Shown here one piece after another: positions 52,529-61,887 of a stretch of 64,000 bases of DNA. The notes beneath the pieces are model-generated. The model saw only the letters and a list, made by a program, of their open reading frames with translations, made no database searches and was not told where the DNA came from. The DNA comes from Photobacterium lutimaris (GTDB lineage Bacteria > Pseudomonadota > Gammaproteobacteria > Enterobacterales > Vibrionaceae). Location of the stretch: contig NZ_PYMH01000005.1 of NCBI RefSeq assembly GCF_003025555.1, forward strand, positions 266,218-330,217, given 5' to 3'. The position numbers and the translations under genes are program-made. Numbering within the stretch: the stretch's first letter is position 1; each line of letters opens with the position of its first letter.

Positions 52529-53806
52529 ATGAACACCCTTCTTGATATCGTAAAGCGTCACAAGGCTGGCGGCAGAAATGGTATTTATTCTGTCTGCTCG
52601 GCGCATCCTTTTGTGATTGAAGCTGCGATACGTCAGGCGAAGCAAGATCATTCTCCGTTGCTGATTGAAGCAACGTCAAACCAAGTGGATCAATTCGGCG
52701 GCTATACTGGCATGACCCCTGTTGATTTCCGCAACTTTGTTCTCGATCTTGCTGAGCAACTTAATTACCCCTCTGATCAGTTGATTTTGGGGGGCGATCA
52801 CCTAGGACCGAACCGCTGGCAGGATTTATCTGCTGATGAGGCAATGGCGAATGCCGATGCGCTAATTAAAGCCTACGTGGCTGCAGGGTTTAAGAAAATT
52901 CACCTAGATTGCAGTATGTCATGTTCTGGTGACCCGGTACCGCTGGCCGATGACGTTGTGGCTGAACGTGCTGCGCGCCTTGCCAAGATCGCTGAAGAAA
53001 CGGCTGTGAACTCGTTCGGTAAAAGTGATGTTGTATATGTGATTGGTACAGAAGTCCCGGTACCAGGTGGGGCGGCTGAGCTGTTGGAAGGCGTCGCAGT
53101 CACTCATCCTGAAGCCGCACAAAAGACCATTCGGAGCCATCTAGCGGCCTTAGAGCAAGCGGGTATTGCTGATTGCTGGCAGCGTGTTATTGGGCTGGTC
53201 GTACAGCCTGGAGTGGAGTTTGATCACACCGGTGTGATTGATTACTGTCCAGAGAAGGCACAAGCGTTGAGCCGAGTGGTTGAAGAGTATGACCACTTGG
53301 TGTTTGAGGCGCACTCGACCGATTATCAGCCTGAGAAGGCGTACCAAGATTTAGTACGAGATCATTTCTCTATTTTGAAAGTGGGCCCAGCCCTGACATT
53401 TGCGATGCGAGAAGCACTGTTTAACTTATGTGCTATCGAAGAAGAAATGGTGCCGAAAGCTCATTGCTCTAATTTGAAAGAGCATATTGAACAAACTATG
53501 TGTATCGATCCCGATTTCTGGAAGAAATACTATCATGGTGATGCTAATCAGCAACGTTTTGCCCGCAGTTATAGTTTTAGTGACCGTATTCGTTACTACT
53601 GGCCGGATAAAAATATTCAGCAGGCACAAGATAAGTTATTTAGTAACTTGTCGCAACAAACTATGCCATTGCCTTTAATCAGTCAATATTTGCCTGAGCA
53701 ATTCCATGCCCTGAGAAACGGTGAAATAGAAAATACACCTAAAGATTTCGTAATTAATAAAGTACAGCAAGTACTTCGTGTTTATTCTGCAGCTTGTCAG
53801 TTTTAA
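52529..53806 (+). CDS. agaZ: Tagatose-1,6-bisphosphate aldolase Z subunit (GatZ/KbaZ/AgaZ)
   Basis: 425 residues. Family marks include [20 protein letters not shown] at the start, [26 protein letters not shown] and [12 protein letters not shown]. In enteric bacteria this chain is not itself the aldolase; it stabilises or is required by the catalytic GatY/KbaY chain. No GatY/KbaY gene or tagatose-6-phosphate kinase occurs in the window. Either these genes lie elsewhere or the chain has another task. Its ribosome binding site lies in a hairpin. Confidence 0.9.
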   Translation: MNTLLDIVKRHKAGGRNGIYSVCSAHPFVIEAAIRQAKQDHSPLLIEATSNQVDQFGGYTGMTPVDFRNFVLDLAEQLNYPSDQLILGGDHLGPNRWQDLSADEAMANADALIKAYVAAGFKKIHLDCSMSCSGDPVPLADDVVAERAARLAKIAEETAVNSFGKSDVVYVIGTEVPVPGGAAELLEGVAVTHPEAAQKTIRSHLAALEQAGIADCWQRVIGLVVQPGVEFDHTGVIDYCPEKAQALSRVVEEYDHLVFEAHSTDYQPEKAYQDLVRDHFSILKVGPALTFAMREALFNLCAIEEEMVPKAHCSNLKEHIEQTMCIDPDFWKKYYHGDANQQRFARSYSFSDRIRYYWPDKNIQQAQDKLFSNLSQQTMPLPLISQYLPEQFHALRNGEIENTPKDFVINKVQQVLRVYSAACQF

Positions 53807-53822
53807 TATAATAGGGCGTATC

Positions 53823-54980
53823 ATGAAATATTTAGATCTTGATAATAAAGATCTTGAAAGCTTAAAAGCTTTTTGGACTGCAAAAGAGATCCAACAGCAA
53901 CCTGACTGTTGGAAAAAAACCTTGTCAATCGTAACGGAGTGCAAAGCGGTAACCAAAGAATTTTTGGAGCCACTCTATGCTAAGCCAAACTTGCGTATTG
54001 TGATGACGGGTGCAGGGACATCGGCATTTGCCGGACGGGCATTGGCCCCGGCGCTGTCGAAAGTGCTAAATCGCCGGGTAGAAGCTATAGCTTCTACCGA
54101 TATTGTGTCTAATCCTTATCAGTATTTTGCCGAAAATATCCCAACGTTATTGGTTTCATTTGCTCGTTCCGGCAATAGTCCCGAAAGTGTCGCCGCTGTC
54201 GAGCTCGCTAACCAACTGTTGTCCGAGTGCTACCACCTCGTATTGACTTGTAACAGTGAAGGTCAATTGTATGAGGAATGCCGCAATGACAAGGGTTCAC
54301 TAGCGATCTTGATGCCAGAAGAAACCAATGATCGGTCGTTCGCTATGACCTCGAGTTTCTCTTCGATGATGCTGGCCGCATTTTCGGTATTGACGTGTAA
54401 TAACGATTACACGAAAGAAATTGAAAGTGTTTGTAAGCAATCTGAGGCTTTGATCAAAGAAATTAATTCTTCAATCAGTATAATCGCTAATAAGAATGCA
54501 AAACGAGTTATTTATTTGGGCAGTGGAAGCCTGCAAGGGTTAGCTCAGGAATCGGCACTTAAGTTGCTGGAGCTGACTGCAGGGAAGGTTGTGGCAACCT
54601 TTGATTCACCTCTTGGCTTTAGACATGGACCAAAATCGATCGTTGATAATGAAACATTAGTCGTCGTCTTTATTTCGAATAATCCTTATACGCGTAAGTA
54701 TGATTTGGATTTATTAGCTGAATTGCGTCGCGATAAAATTGCTAATCAAGTATTAGCAATTACGGCCCAGCAAGATGATGTCGTTATTAATGGAGACTTT
54801 ATTAATATTGATGGTATGGAAAACGCTAGCGATGTTGAATTGATTTTCCCATATTTAATCATTGCCCAAATTTATGCTTTTCATCAATCACTGATATTAG
54901 GTAATACGCCTGATAACCCATGTCCGACCGGTGAGGTTAATCGTGTTGTTCAGGGTGTAACAATTCACGAACTTAATTAA
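53823..54980 (+). CDS. agaS: AgaS-type SIS-domain galactosamine-6-phosphate deaminase/isomerase
   Basis: About 385 residues with two SIS domains (VMTGAGTSAFAGRAL near 60-75, SFARSGNSPESVAAV; then YLGSGSLQGLAQESALK and the conserved FRHGPKSIVD). AgaS deaminates galactosamine-6-phosphate to tagatose-6-phosphate and ammonia. It begins 16 bases after the aldolase subunit gene and precedes the PTS genes. An earlier start overlapping the previous gene is unlikely. Loss of AgaI from the cluster is consistent with AgaS doing this step, as shown in E. coli. Confidence 0.92.
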   Translation: MKYLDLDNKDLESLKAFWTAKEIQQQPDCWKKTLSIVTECKAVTKEFLEPLYAKPNLRIVMTGAGTSAFAGRALAPALSKVLNRRVEAIASTDIVSNPYQYFAENIPTLLVSFARSGNSPESVAAVELANQLLSECYHLVLTCNSEGQLYEECRNDKGSLAILMPEETNDRSFAMTSSFSSMMLAAFSVLTCNNDYTKEIESVCKQSEALIKEINSSISIIANKNAKRVIYLGSGSLQGLAQESALKLLELTAGKVVATFDSPLGFRHGPKSIVDNETLVVVFISNNPYTRKYDLDLLAELRRDKIANQVLAITAQQDDVVINGDFINIDGMENASDVELIFPYLIIAQIYAFHQSLILGNTPDNPCPTGEVNRVVQGVTIHELN

Positions 54981-55015
54981 TAGCACACAAAATAAATAAA
55001 AAAGGGTTAACTACT

Positions 55016-55516
55016 ATGACGTCACCTAACATTGTATGGACGCGTATCGATGAACGTCTTCTTCATGGTCAAATTCGTATTACTTGGGGAAAACATACTG
55101 AGGCGAATTTAATTCTGGTTGCTAACGATGATGCTGCAGATGGCCCTAACGCTGCCTTTATGCAGGCAGGCATGAAGGCTTCGGCGGGTGGGGAATATGC
55201 TGTGCGATTCTTCTCTATCCAGAAAACCATCGACGTGATCCACAAAGCATCGCCTAAACAGAAAATTTTTATTCTGTGTAACAACCCGACCGATGTTGCC
55301 CGTTTGGTTGAAGGTGGCGTCCCTCTTACTCACTGCAACGTTGGCAATATGCACTTTCATGAAGGCAAGCGTCAGATCGCCAAAACTGTATCGGTAGATA
55401 GCAAAGATATCGATGCGTTCGAGCGTATGGTTGCCCGTGGGGTGGCATGTACGGTGCAGAACACTCCTGATCAAACGCCAGTAAATGTTCTTGAACTGGC
55501 CAAAGAAACTGCCTAA
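55016..55516 (+). CDS. agaV: PTS EIIB, mannose class (AgaV/AgaB-like)
   Basis: 166 residues. The phospho-acceptor His17 lies in RIDERLLHGQ, and GGVPLTHCNVGNMHFHEGK followed by TVSVDSKDI are typical of the GalNAc/galactosamine EIIB chains. The protein carries phosphate from EIIA to the sugar during import. It is followed directly by EIIC and EIID genes. Small cytoplasmic protein with no membrane segment. Confidence 0.95.
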   Translation: MTSPNIVWTRIDERLLHGQIRITWGKHTEANLILVANDDAADGPNAAFMQAGMKASAGGEYAVRFFSIQKTIDVIHKASPKQKIFILCNNPTDVARLVEGGVPLTHCNVGNMHFHEGKRQIAKTVSVDSKDIDAFERMVARGVACTVQNTPDQTPVNVLELAKETA

Positions 55517-55564
55517 GTGCAGTTAACATTCACGCTAAACAGAGATTTACAAAAGGAATAAATC

Positions 55565-56332
55565 ATGTTTTTTGAAGCTACGCTGGTCGCAATCTGGGCG
55601 TTCTTCTGTGGTATCGATAAATACGATGTCGCGTTGAACATCCACCGTCCGCTCATTACCGGCCCGGTTGTCGGGTTGATCATGGGTGATATGCAAATCG
55701 GCTTGATTGCCGGTGCTACCCTGGAATTGGCTTGGTTGGGCTTAGTGCCTAACGCCGGTGCTCAGCCGCCTGATGTAACGTTGGGCACTATTGCCGCCGT
55801 TGCCTTCGCTGTTATGACGGGTCAGTCAGCAGAAGTCGCAATGGGTGTGGGTATGCCTATCGCAGTACTGATGCAGATGTTGGTAATCGGTTTCTTCGCT
55901 TTGACAGCCTTCACTATGGGTAAAGCAGACCGCTTTGCCGAGCAGGGCGACTCCGACGGCATTGATCGCTTATTGATCACAACGATTTCGCTGCGTGCCC
56001 TTATGTATTCACTCGTTGCCTTTATTACGGTGTACTTCGGTGAGCATGCGGCAAGCTGGATTGATGAAAACGCGCCAAAAGTGTTGCTAGAAGGCCTGGG
56101 TATTGGGGCCAAGATGGTTCCGGCTATCGGTTTCGCCATGCTGCTTAAAATCATGTGGTCGAAAGAGGTGGCGGGTGTGTTCTTTATCGGCTTCGTGATG
56201 ACCACCTACCTCAAGCTACCAATCATGGCTGTGGCAGTCCTAGGCGCATCCGCAGCAGCACTGTACTACTTCTTCAGCGGTAACAACGGATCTAACAACA
56301 ACCAAGTCGAGGAATTTGAAGATGGCATCTGA
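55565..56332 (+). CDS. agaW: PTS EIIC, mannose class (AgaW-like)
   Basis: 255 residues and strongly hydrophobic, with about seven or eight membrane helices, including RPLITGPVVGLIMGDM and the family GATLELAWLGLV. EIIC forms the translocation path together with EIID. AAGGA precedes the ATG. The last 11 bases overlap the next gene, indicating coupled translation of EIIC and EIID. Confidence 0.93.
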   Translation: MFFEATLVAIWAFFCGIDKYDVALNIHRPLITGPVVGLIMGDMQIGLIAGATLELAWLGLVPNAGAQPPDVTLGTIAAVAFAVMTGQSAEVAMGVGMPIAVLMQMLVIGFFALTAFTMGKADRFAEQGDSDGIDRLLITTISLRALMYSLVAFITVYFGEHAASWIDENAPKVLLEGLGIGAKMVPAIGFAMLLKIMWSKEVAGVFFIGFVMTTYLKLPIMAVAVLGASAAALYYFFSGNNGSNNNQVEEFEDGI

Positions 56333-57212
56333 TATCACTGCAGGCAAGCTAGCCGATAAAAACACCAAGGTAGAAAGTCTGGTTGATGATATTGATTCAT
56401 ACGAAGACACGACGCCACGTAAAGTTATCACCAAGCGTGACCTATGGATGTGTTCACTGCGCGGTCTGTTCATGGAAGGTAACTTTAACTTCGAACGTAT
56501 GCAGGCGGGTGGTTTTGCTTACTCTATTATTCCGGCGCTTAAAAAGATCCACGGTGACAACAAGCGTGATTTTGCGAAATCGTTGAAGAACCATCTGCAG
56601 TTTTTTAATGCAAGTCCGAAACTGTTCACCTTCCTGCTCGGCACTGCGATTGCTATGGAAGAGAACAAGGAAAAGCCATCAACCGTTAACGTCATGAAAG
56701 TCGCCGGTATGGGTCCAACAGGCGGTATTGGTGATGCGATTGACCATATGACCCTAATGCCGCTGACACTTGCGCTGGGTGCGTCGATTGCGATGGAAGG
56801 CTCGATTGCCGGTCCATTTGTATTCTTCTTCTTGTACCAGATTGTTCACTTTGCAGTGTACTTTGGCCTGATGTTTATGGGCTATAAGGCCGGTACTGCA
56901 GCCATGGTGAACATGAGTGATGCAACCGAGAAGCTAGCCAAAGCAGCCAATATCATGGGTATTTTCGTGATTGGTGCGCTGTCGGCAACCTTTATCAAGG
57001 TGCAGACGACCGCTTCGCTGGAGCTCGGAGGCAAGGTTGTCGATCTGCAAGGGGCCCTGTTTGACAAGATTATGCCGAACTTGTTGCCGCTGTGCTTGGT
57101 GTTCTTCATGTTCAAGATGGTGAAAGGCACCGGTTTCTGGGCCAAGCCTCCGGTACTCATCTTCTCCACCCTTGCTGCGGGTGTGGTAGGCCACTTCTTC
57201 GGCATTCTTTAA
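56322..57212 (+). CDS. agaE: PTS EIID, mannose class (AgaE-like)
   Basis: About 296 residues. A soluble N-terminal part (RGLFMEGNFNFERMQAGGF, GPTGGIGDAIDHMTLMPL) is followed by membrane helices near the C-terminus, as in EIID of the mannose family. It overlaps the EIIC gene by 11 bases. A strong terminator follows 18 bases after the stop codon, separating it from the EIIA gene. Confidence 0.93.
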   Translation: MASDITAGKLADKNTKVESLVDDIDSYEDTTPRKVITKRDLWMCSLRGLFMEGNFNFERMQAGGFAYSIIPALKKIHGDNKRDFAKSLKNHLQFFNASPKLFTFLLGTAIAMEENKEKPSTVNVMKVAGMGPTGGIGDAIDHMTLMPLTLALGASIAMEGSIAGPFVFFFLYQIVHFAVYFGLMFMGYKAGTAAMVNMSDATEKLAKAANIMGIFVIGALSATFIKVQTTASLELGGKVVDLQGALFDKIMPNLLPLCLVFFMFKMVKGTGFWAKPPVLIFSTLAAGVVGHFFGIL

Positions 57213-57229
57213 GTGATGTAAGTCAACGC

Positions 57230-57256
57230 TAGGGGGAGGCAACTCCCCCTATTTTT
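57230..57256 (+). terminator. Terminator inside the PTS operon, between EIID and EIIA
   Basis: TAGGGGGAG (57230-57238) pairs perfectly with CTCCCCCTA (57243-57251) around GCAA, followed by TTTTT. Despite its strength the following genes belong to the same pathway, so read-through, antitermination or a promoter in the next 125 bases must supply them. Confidence 0.85.
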
Positions 57257-57383
57257 CAAACTATTTGCTGCAAGTTATTAGCTTAAAGGTTCAGGCCTTC
57301 AAGGTACTAACTTCAAGATATTCACTTCACGGTTTTAGTCTCAGGGTATTGAGCCCTAAGTATTGAGTTTCAAGGATGTAAAA

Positions 57384-57827
57384 ATGATTGGGATTGTAGT
57401 TTCTGGCCATATCAACTTCGCGTCAGGCATGGCGTCAGCCGTTAAAGCCATCGCGGGCGACCAAGATCAGATGGCATTTGTGGATTTTGTCGAGTCAATG
57501 TCAACCGATGAGCTGGAAGTGGCGTTGCGTGATGCTGCCAAGCAGGTCGATGGCGGCGAAGGGGTGCTGTTCTTGACCGATATTCCGGGCGGTTCACCGT
57601 GTAACCGCGCAATGACCATCATGATGGACACTGACAACATCGAGCTGATTGCTGGGGTGAACCTGCCAATGATAGCCAATGCGGCGTTTGAGCGCGATGG
57701 CGCAGAGTTGGTCGAATTGGTTGAGATCTTGCTGGAAATTGGTGGCTCATGCCTACAAAACATGCGTAAAGAGCTGGAAGCTGTGATGGCACCTGAGCCT
57801 GAACTGGAATGTGAAGACGGACTGTAA
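57384..57827 (+). CDS. agaF: PTS EIIA, mannose class (AgaF-like)
   Basis: 147 residues. The phospho-acceptor His9 lies in VVSGHINFASG, and the DIPGGSPCNRA motif is family-typical. It takes phosphate from HPr and passes it to EIIB. The ATG at 57384 has AAGGAT upstream. Two bases separate its stop from agaA, so these are translated together. Its isolation from EIIB/C/D by a terminator is unusual. Confidence 0.92.
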   Translation: MIGIVVSGHINFASGMASAVKAIAGDQDQMAFVDFVESMSTDELEVALRDAAKQVDGGEGVLFLTDIPGGSPCNRAMTIMMDTDNIELIAGVNLPMIANAAFERDGAELVELVEILLEIGGSCLQNMRKELEAVMAPEPELECEDGL

Positions 57828-57829
57828 TT

Positions 57830-58978
57830 ATGCGTTATGCCTTGCTTGCTGATCAGGTCTTTACCCCTACGGGTATCCAAACCGATACCGTGGTGATTGT
57901 TGAAGATGGCCTGATTGCTGATGTTACATCATCCATACCGACAGATTGCGAGGTGGTTCGTTTAGCCGGGCAATCCATTATGCCGGGCTTTGTCGATATC
58001 CATATCCACGGCCGAAACGGCTTTGATGTGATGGATGCGACCGATCAGGCACTGCAATCTATCTCTGATGCGCTACCACAAACCGGTGTCGTGGCCTGGG
58101 TCGGTACAACAGTGACTGCTCCTTGGCAGGACATTATCGATGCCTTGGCAGCAGTTAGACAATTTACCGAGCAATCGCAGCAGCAGGGTGCCGAGTTGCT
58201 GGGCAGCTTTCTGGAAGGGCCGTATTTCACCGAGCCTCACCGTGGCTCTCATCCCCCGGCCTTTTTGAAAGCACCTAGCGTTGCTGAGCTGGAACAGCTG
58301 AAAGAGAGTGCGGGATCGTCGCTACTGAGGGCCGCTTTGGCCCCTGAAGCCGAAGGGGCGATGGACGCGATCAGTTGGTTATCGACACACCGTATCCAGC
58401 CTTCCGTTGCACATACCGATGCAACCTATGAACAAGTCACTGAAGCGCACCAGCGCGGTGCTGACTGCGGGGTGCACCTGTTTAATGGCATGCGGGGGCT
58501 TCATCACCGTGAGCCTGGTTGCTGTGGCGCGGTGTTGTATCACGACATGCTGGCGGAACTGATTGCCGATGGTGTGCACGTGAATCCGGTGATGATGAAC
58601 TTGGCCTATCGAATCAAGGGATATCAGGGAATTGCCCTGATCACCGACTGCATGCGGGCCGGTGGACTGAGTGATGGTGAGTACCAACTTGGTGCCCAGA
58701 TGATTAGCGTGACCAACGGTGAAGCTCGCAGTCCTTGTGGTTCGCTGGCAGGCAGTACCTGTAGTTTGGATCAGGCGGTGCGCAATATGGTTAACCTAAC
58801 CGGTGTACCGGTATGGGAAGCGGTGCAAATGGCATCGCATGTGCCAGCAACTTACCTAGGACTGACAGAACGCTTGGGCACCGTTGCCCAGGGAATGGAG
58901 GCCAGCTTGACCATTATGGACGCTGACCTTCATGTGCAAGGAACACTGATCAAAGGGCAGTGGGCATTTAAGGCGTAG
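57830..58978 (+). CDS. agaA: N-acetylgalactosamine-6-phosphate deacetylase (AgaA/NagA family)
   Basis: 382 residues. Metal ligands of the amidohydrolase fold are visible: His58 and His60 in VDIHIHG and Glu129 in LEGPYF, then [15 protein letters not shown] and the catalytic aspartate in ALITDCM. The GalNAc-locus setting favours AgaA over NagA. It removes acetate from GalNAc-6-phosphate, giving substrate for AgaS. Operon partner of EIIA (two-base gap). Confidence 0.93.
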   Translation: MRYALLADQVFTPTGIQTDTVVIVEDGLIADVTSSIPTDCEVVRLAGQSIMPGFVDIHIHGRNGFDVMDATDQALQSISDALPQTGVVAWVGTTVTAPWQDIIDALAAVRQFTEQSQQQGAELLGSFLEGPYFTEPHRGSHPPAFLKAPSVAELEQLKESAGSSLLRAALAPEAEGAMDAISWLSTHRIQPSVAHTDATYEQVTEAHQRGADCGVHLFNGMRGLHHREPGCCGAVLYHDMLAELIADGVHVNPVMMNLAYRIKGYQGIALITDCMRAGGLSDGEYQLGAQMISVTNGEARSPCGSLAGSTCSLDQAVRNMVNLTGVPVWEAVQMASHVPATYLGLTERLGTVAQGMEASLTIMDADLHVQGTLIKGQWAFKA

Positions 58979-59021
58979 GCCCAGACTGCTGGCTTTGATA
59001 ATCATGATAACAGAGGTAAAA

Positions 59022-59852
59022 ATGGACATTCGTCAACCTATCCACAGTGCGCATGCCAAGCAGTTAGATACCGCTGGCCTGCGTGAGCAGTTTCTGATCG
59101 AAGAGATGTTTCAGGCCGGTCAGCTTAACCTGACCTATAGCCACATTGACCGTATTGTTGTCGGTGGCGCGGTGCCGACCGACAGCGCGCTTGAGCTAGA
59201 GGGTGGCAAAGCCCTGGGTGTTGATTACTTTTTGGAGCGCCGGGAGCTTGGCGTGATCAATATCGGCGAGCCGGGCGTGATGTTGGTCGATGGCGAAACA
59301 TTTGAAATTGGTACTCGTGAAGCGCTTTATATCGGTAAAGGGGCCAAAGAAGTAAAATTTAGCAGCATTTCACCACAAAAGCCGGCACGTTTTTACATTA
59401 ACAGTGCACCGGCCCATCATGCCTACCCAACCCGCAAGATCACCCGTGAACAAGCGGCTCCTGAGACCTTGGGCAATCAAGAAAACTGTAATGTCCGTAC
59501 CATCAATAAGTATTTGCACCCATCGGTACTGCCGACCTGCCAGCTTTCTATGGGGTTGACCGAACTGGCACCGGGAAGCCTATGGAATACCATGCCTTGC
59601 CATACCCACGAGCGCCGTATGGAAGTCTACCTTTATTTCAATATGCAGGACGATAGCGTGGTGTTCCATTACATGGGAGAGCCGCAGGAAACACGCCATA
59701 TCGTGATCCGTAACGAGCAAGCGGTGATCAGCCCAAGCTGGTCGATTCACTCTGGTGTGGGGACGGCAGCTTACACCTTTATCTGGAGTATGGTCGGTGA
59801 GAACCAGACCTTCCACGATATGGACCATGTTGCGATGAGCGACCTGAAATAA
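59022..59852 (+). CDS. kduI: 5-keto-4-deoxyuronate isomerase
   Basis: 276 residues of cupin fold. The zinc ligands lie in [16 protein letters not shown] (two His and a Glu) with a later His in HSGVG. KduI converts 4-deoxy-L-threo-5-hexosulose uronate, the form released after cleavage of unsaturated uronate, to 2,5-diketo-3-deoxygluconate. The ATG at 59022 has AGAGGT seven bases ahead. It processes the uronate half of the disaccharide. Confidence 0.96.
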   Translation: MDIRQPIHSAHAKQLDTAGLREQFLIEEMFQAGQLNLTYSHIDRIVVGGAVPTDSALELEGGKALGVDYFLERRELGVINIGEPGVMLVDGETFEIGTREALYIGKGAKEVKFSSISPQKPARFYINSAPAHHAYPTRKITREQAAPETLGNQENCNVRTINKYLHPSVLPTCQLSMGLTELAPGSLWNTMPCHTHERRMEVYLYFNMQDDSVVFHYMGEPQETRHIVIRNEQAVISPSWSIHSGVGTAAYTFIWSMVGENQTFHDMDHVAMSDLK

Positions 59853-59931
59853 CCCTCCCTAACAATTTGCGGTATGGCACAGCTAACCTCCGCTGCCTGC
59901 CATGCTGCCCGCTAATAAATAGGAACTCCTA

Positions 59932-60696
59932 ATGAATATGTTTGATCTATCAGGCAAAGTTGCCATCGTTACAGGTTGTGATACGGGCCTTGGTCAAGGC
60001 ATGGCGGTTGGCCTTGCACAGGCGGGTGCTGACATTCTGGGTATTGGTTATGTCCCAGCTGAAGAAACGCGCGAGAAAGTTGAAGCGCTGGGACGTAAGT
60101 TCCGCTATATCACAGCCAACCTGATTTCTGATTCGAACAAAGAAGCACTGACCTCACTGGTTGATCACGCGGTAACTGAAATGGGCCGTGTTGATATTCT
60201 GGTAAATAATGCCGGCATTATTCGCCGTGAAGATCTGGTGGACTTCTCTGAAGAGAACTGGGATGACGTTATCGCTATTAACCAAAAAGCGGTTGTCTTC
60301 CTGTCTCAGGCAGTTGCCAAACACTTCATTGCGCAAGGTAATGGCGGCAAGATCATCAATATTGCGTCGATGCTATCGTTCCAAGGTGGTATCCGGGTTA
60401 TTTCCTACACGGCGTCTAAGTCTGCGGTCATGGGGATCACCCGTGCCCTAGCGACTGAACTGTCTCCGCATAATATCACTGTGAATGCCATCGCCCCGGG
60501 TTACATGGCAACCAATAACACTCAGGCACTGCGTGAAGATCAAGAGCGCAACAAGGCCATTTTGGAGCGTATTCCCGCGGGGCGTTGGGGGCTGCCTTCT
60601 GATATGGCCGGGCCTGTAATCTTCCTGGCTTCCTCAGCTTCAGATTACGTAACCGGTTACACGCTTGCAGTTGACGGCGGCTGGCTGGCTCGATAA
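59932..60696 (+). CDS. kduD: 2-dehydro-3-deoxy-D-gluconate 5-dehydrogenase
   Basis: 254 residues of short-chain dehydrogenase. The cofactor motif TGCDTGLGQG, NNAGI, and catalytic Tyr-x3-Lys in YTASKSAVMG are present, ending VDGGWLAR as KduD does. It reduces 2,5-diketo-3-deoxygluconate to 2-keto-3-deoxygluconate. Downstream KDG kinase and KDPG aldolase are not in the window. The next gene starts 11 bases later. Confidence 0.95.
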   Translation: MNMFDLSGKVAIVTGCDTGLGQGMAVGLAQAGADILGIGYVPAEETREKVEALGRKFRYITANLISDSNKEALTSLVDHAVTEMGRVDILVNNAGIIRREDLVDFSEENWDDVIAINQKAVVFLSQAVAKHFIAQGNGGKIINIASMLSFQGGIRVISYTASKSAVMGITRALATELSPHNITVNAIAPGYMATNNTQALREDQERNKAILERIPAGRWGLPSDMAGPVIFLASSASDYVTGYTLAVDGGWLAR

Positions 60697-60707
60697 TAGG
60701 TGATGAC

Positions 60708-61787
60708 ATGACGTTGATGAAAGAAAATGTATTAAAGCAGCTAAAACGTGTCTACCGCTACCAAGCCGCAAACCAGACTCGTTCGGTAATTCGCCGCAGT
60801 GGCGCGACCCGTTTTATCAAGGATACAGACTGGGAGCGTGGGGTATTCTGGTCATGTGTAGCGGAAGCCTGGAAGGCGACGGACGATAGCGAATACCTTG
60901 ACGGGGTGATGGGCTATACCTTGCATACCGGCTTCCGTACTGGGGCATTTCCGCGCTTTGCTGATGATCATGTTTGTACCCAAGCCTATTTGGATGTTTA
61001 CCCGACAATCAACATTCCTGAAGCGCTGGAGCCGACCATTAAGGCATTCGACATCATGCTCGATGAGCCGAAACCGGGTCATCGCGACTGGTGGTGGGTC
61101 GACTCCCTGTTCATGGCACCACCGGCCTTTGCCGCGCTGTCGAAAGTGACGGGTGAGCGTAAGTATGTCGATTACATGCATACGGCGTTCTGGGACTCGG
61201 TTGATCACCTTTACGATCCGGATACCAAGCTGTTTTACCGTGATTACCGCTACATGCCAACCGAGATAGGCCAGAAGTACCGTGATGAGTTCGGTGACGG
61301 TGGGGCAGAGCTTCGCGAAGCGAACGGCGAGAAGGTGTTCTGGTCACGCGGTATTGGCTGGATGCTGGCTTCTGTTCCGCGTTTGATGGCGCGATTCCCG
61401 GCCGAGTTTGATCAGCAGCAACCGTACCTTGATCTGTTCAAAAACTTAGCCGCCGAGGTTATCAAGTACCAGCAGGCCGATGGCTTCTGGCGTACCAGTC
61501 TGCTTGACCCAGACAGTTTCCCAGCCCCAGAGAGCAGCGCGACCTCCTTGTTCTGCTATGGACTAGCGTGGGGGATCAATCATGGCCACCTTGACCGTGA
61601 AACCTACCTGCCCGTTGTCGAAAAAGCATGGGCGGCTTTGGAAAGCTGTATCCATGACAACGGCATGATGGGCTGGGTGCAGCTACCGGCATTCAACCCG
61701 CGCGATGTGAAGTTCGAACATAACATTGACTATGGCGCTGGTGCCTTCCTGCTGGCGGCAACAGAAATGGCTTCCTTGGTGGAATAA
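60708..61787 (+). CDS. Cytoplasmic GH88/GH105 unsaturated uronyl hydrolase
   Basis: 359 residues, an alpha6/alpha6 barrel. ADDHVCTQAYLDVY (about 85-98), WWWVDSLFMAPPAFAAL with the likely catalytic Asp132, and FWSRGIGWML fit GH105 (YteR-like) better than classical GH88 chondroitin disaccharide hydrolases. It has no signal peptide, so it works in the cytoplasm. It should cleave the unsaturated uronate from imported disaccharides, giving GalNAc-6-P and the KduI substrate (inference from context). ATG at 60708 with AGGTG five bases upstream. Confidence 0.88.
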   Translation: MTLMKENVLKQLKRVYRYQAANQTRSVIRRSGATRFIKDTDWERGVFWSCVAEAWKATDDSEYLDGVMGYTLHTGFRTGAFPRFADDHVCTQAYLDVYPTINIPEALEPTIKAFDIMLDEPKPGHRDWWWVDSLFMAPPAFAALSKVTGERKYVDYMHTAFWDSVDHLYDPDTKLFYRDYRYMPTEIGQKYRDEFGDGGAELREANGEKVFWSRGIGWMLASVPRLMARFPAEFDQQQPYLDLFKNLAAEVIKYQQADGFWRTSLLDPDSFPAPESSATSLFCYGLAWGINHGHLDRETYLPVVEKAWAALESCIHDNGMMGWVQLPAFNPRDVKFEHNIDYGAGAFLLAATEMASLVE

Positions 61788-61821
61788 CGGCCTAGGAATA
61801 ACTAACCAAAACGTGAACAAG

Positions 61822-61862
61822 AAAAGCTGATGTTATTCAACGCAATAAGGTCAGCTTTTTTA
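61822..61862 (+). terminator. Probable terminator after the uronyl hydrolase gene
   Basis: AAAAGCTGA (61822-61830) pairs with TCAGCTTTT (61851-61859) across a 20-base loop, followed by a T run. It divides the main operon from the CBM9-like gene, which then may be expressed by read-through or its own promoter. Confidence 0.65.
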
Positions 61863-61887
61863 TAATTACCAAAAGAAGGATATAACA

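Noticed and set aside
57257..57383. Repeated words before the EIIA gene, considered as a possible CRISPR-like or direct-repeat array
   Set aside because: The repeated words are short (5-7 bases), irregularly spaced and without a constant repeat-spacer pattern.
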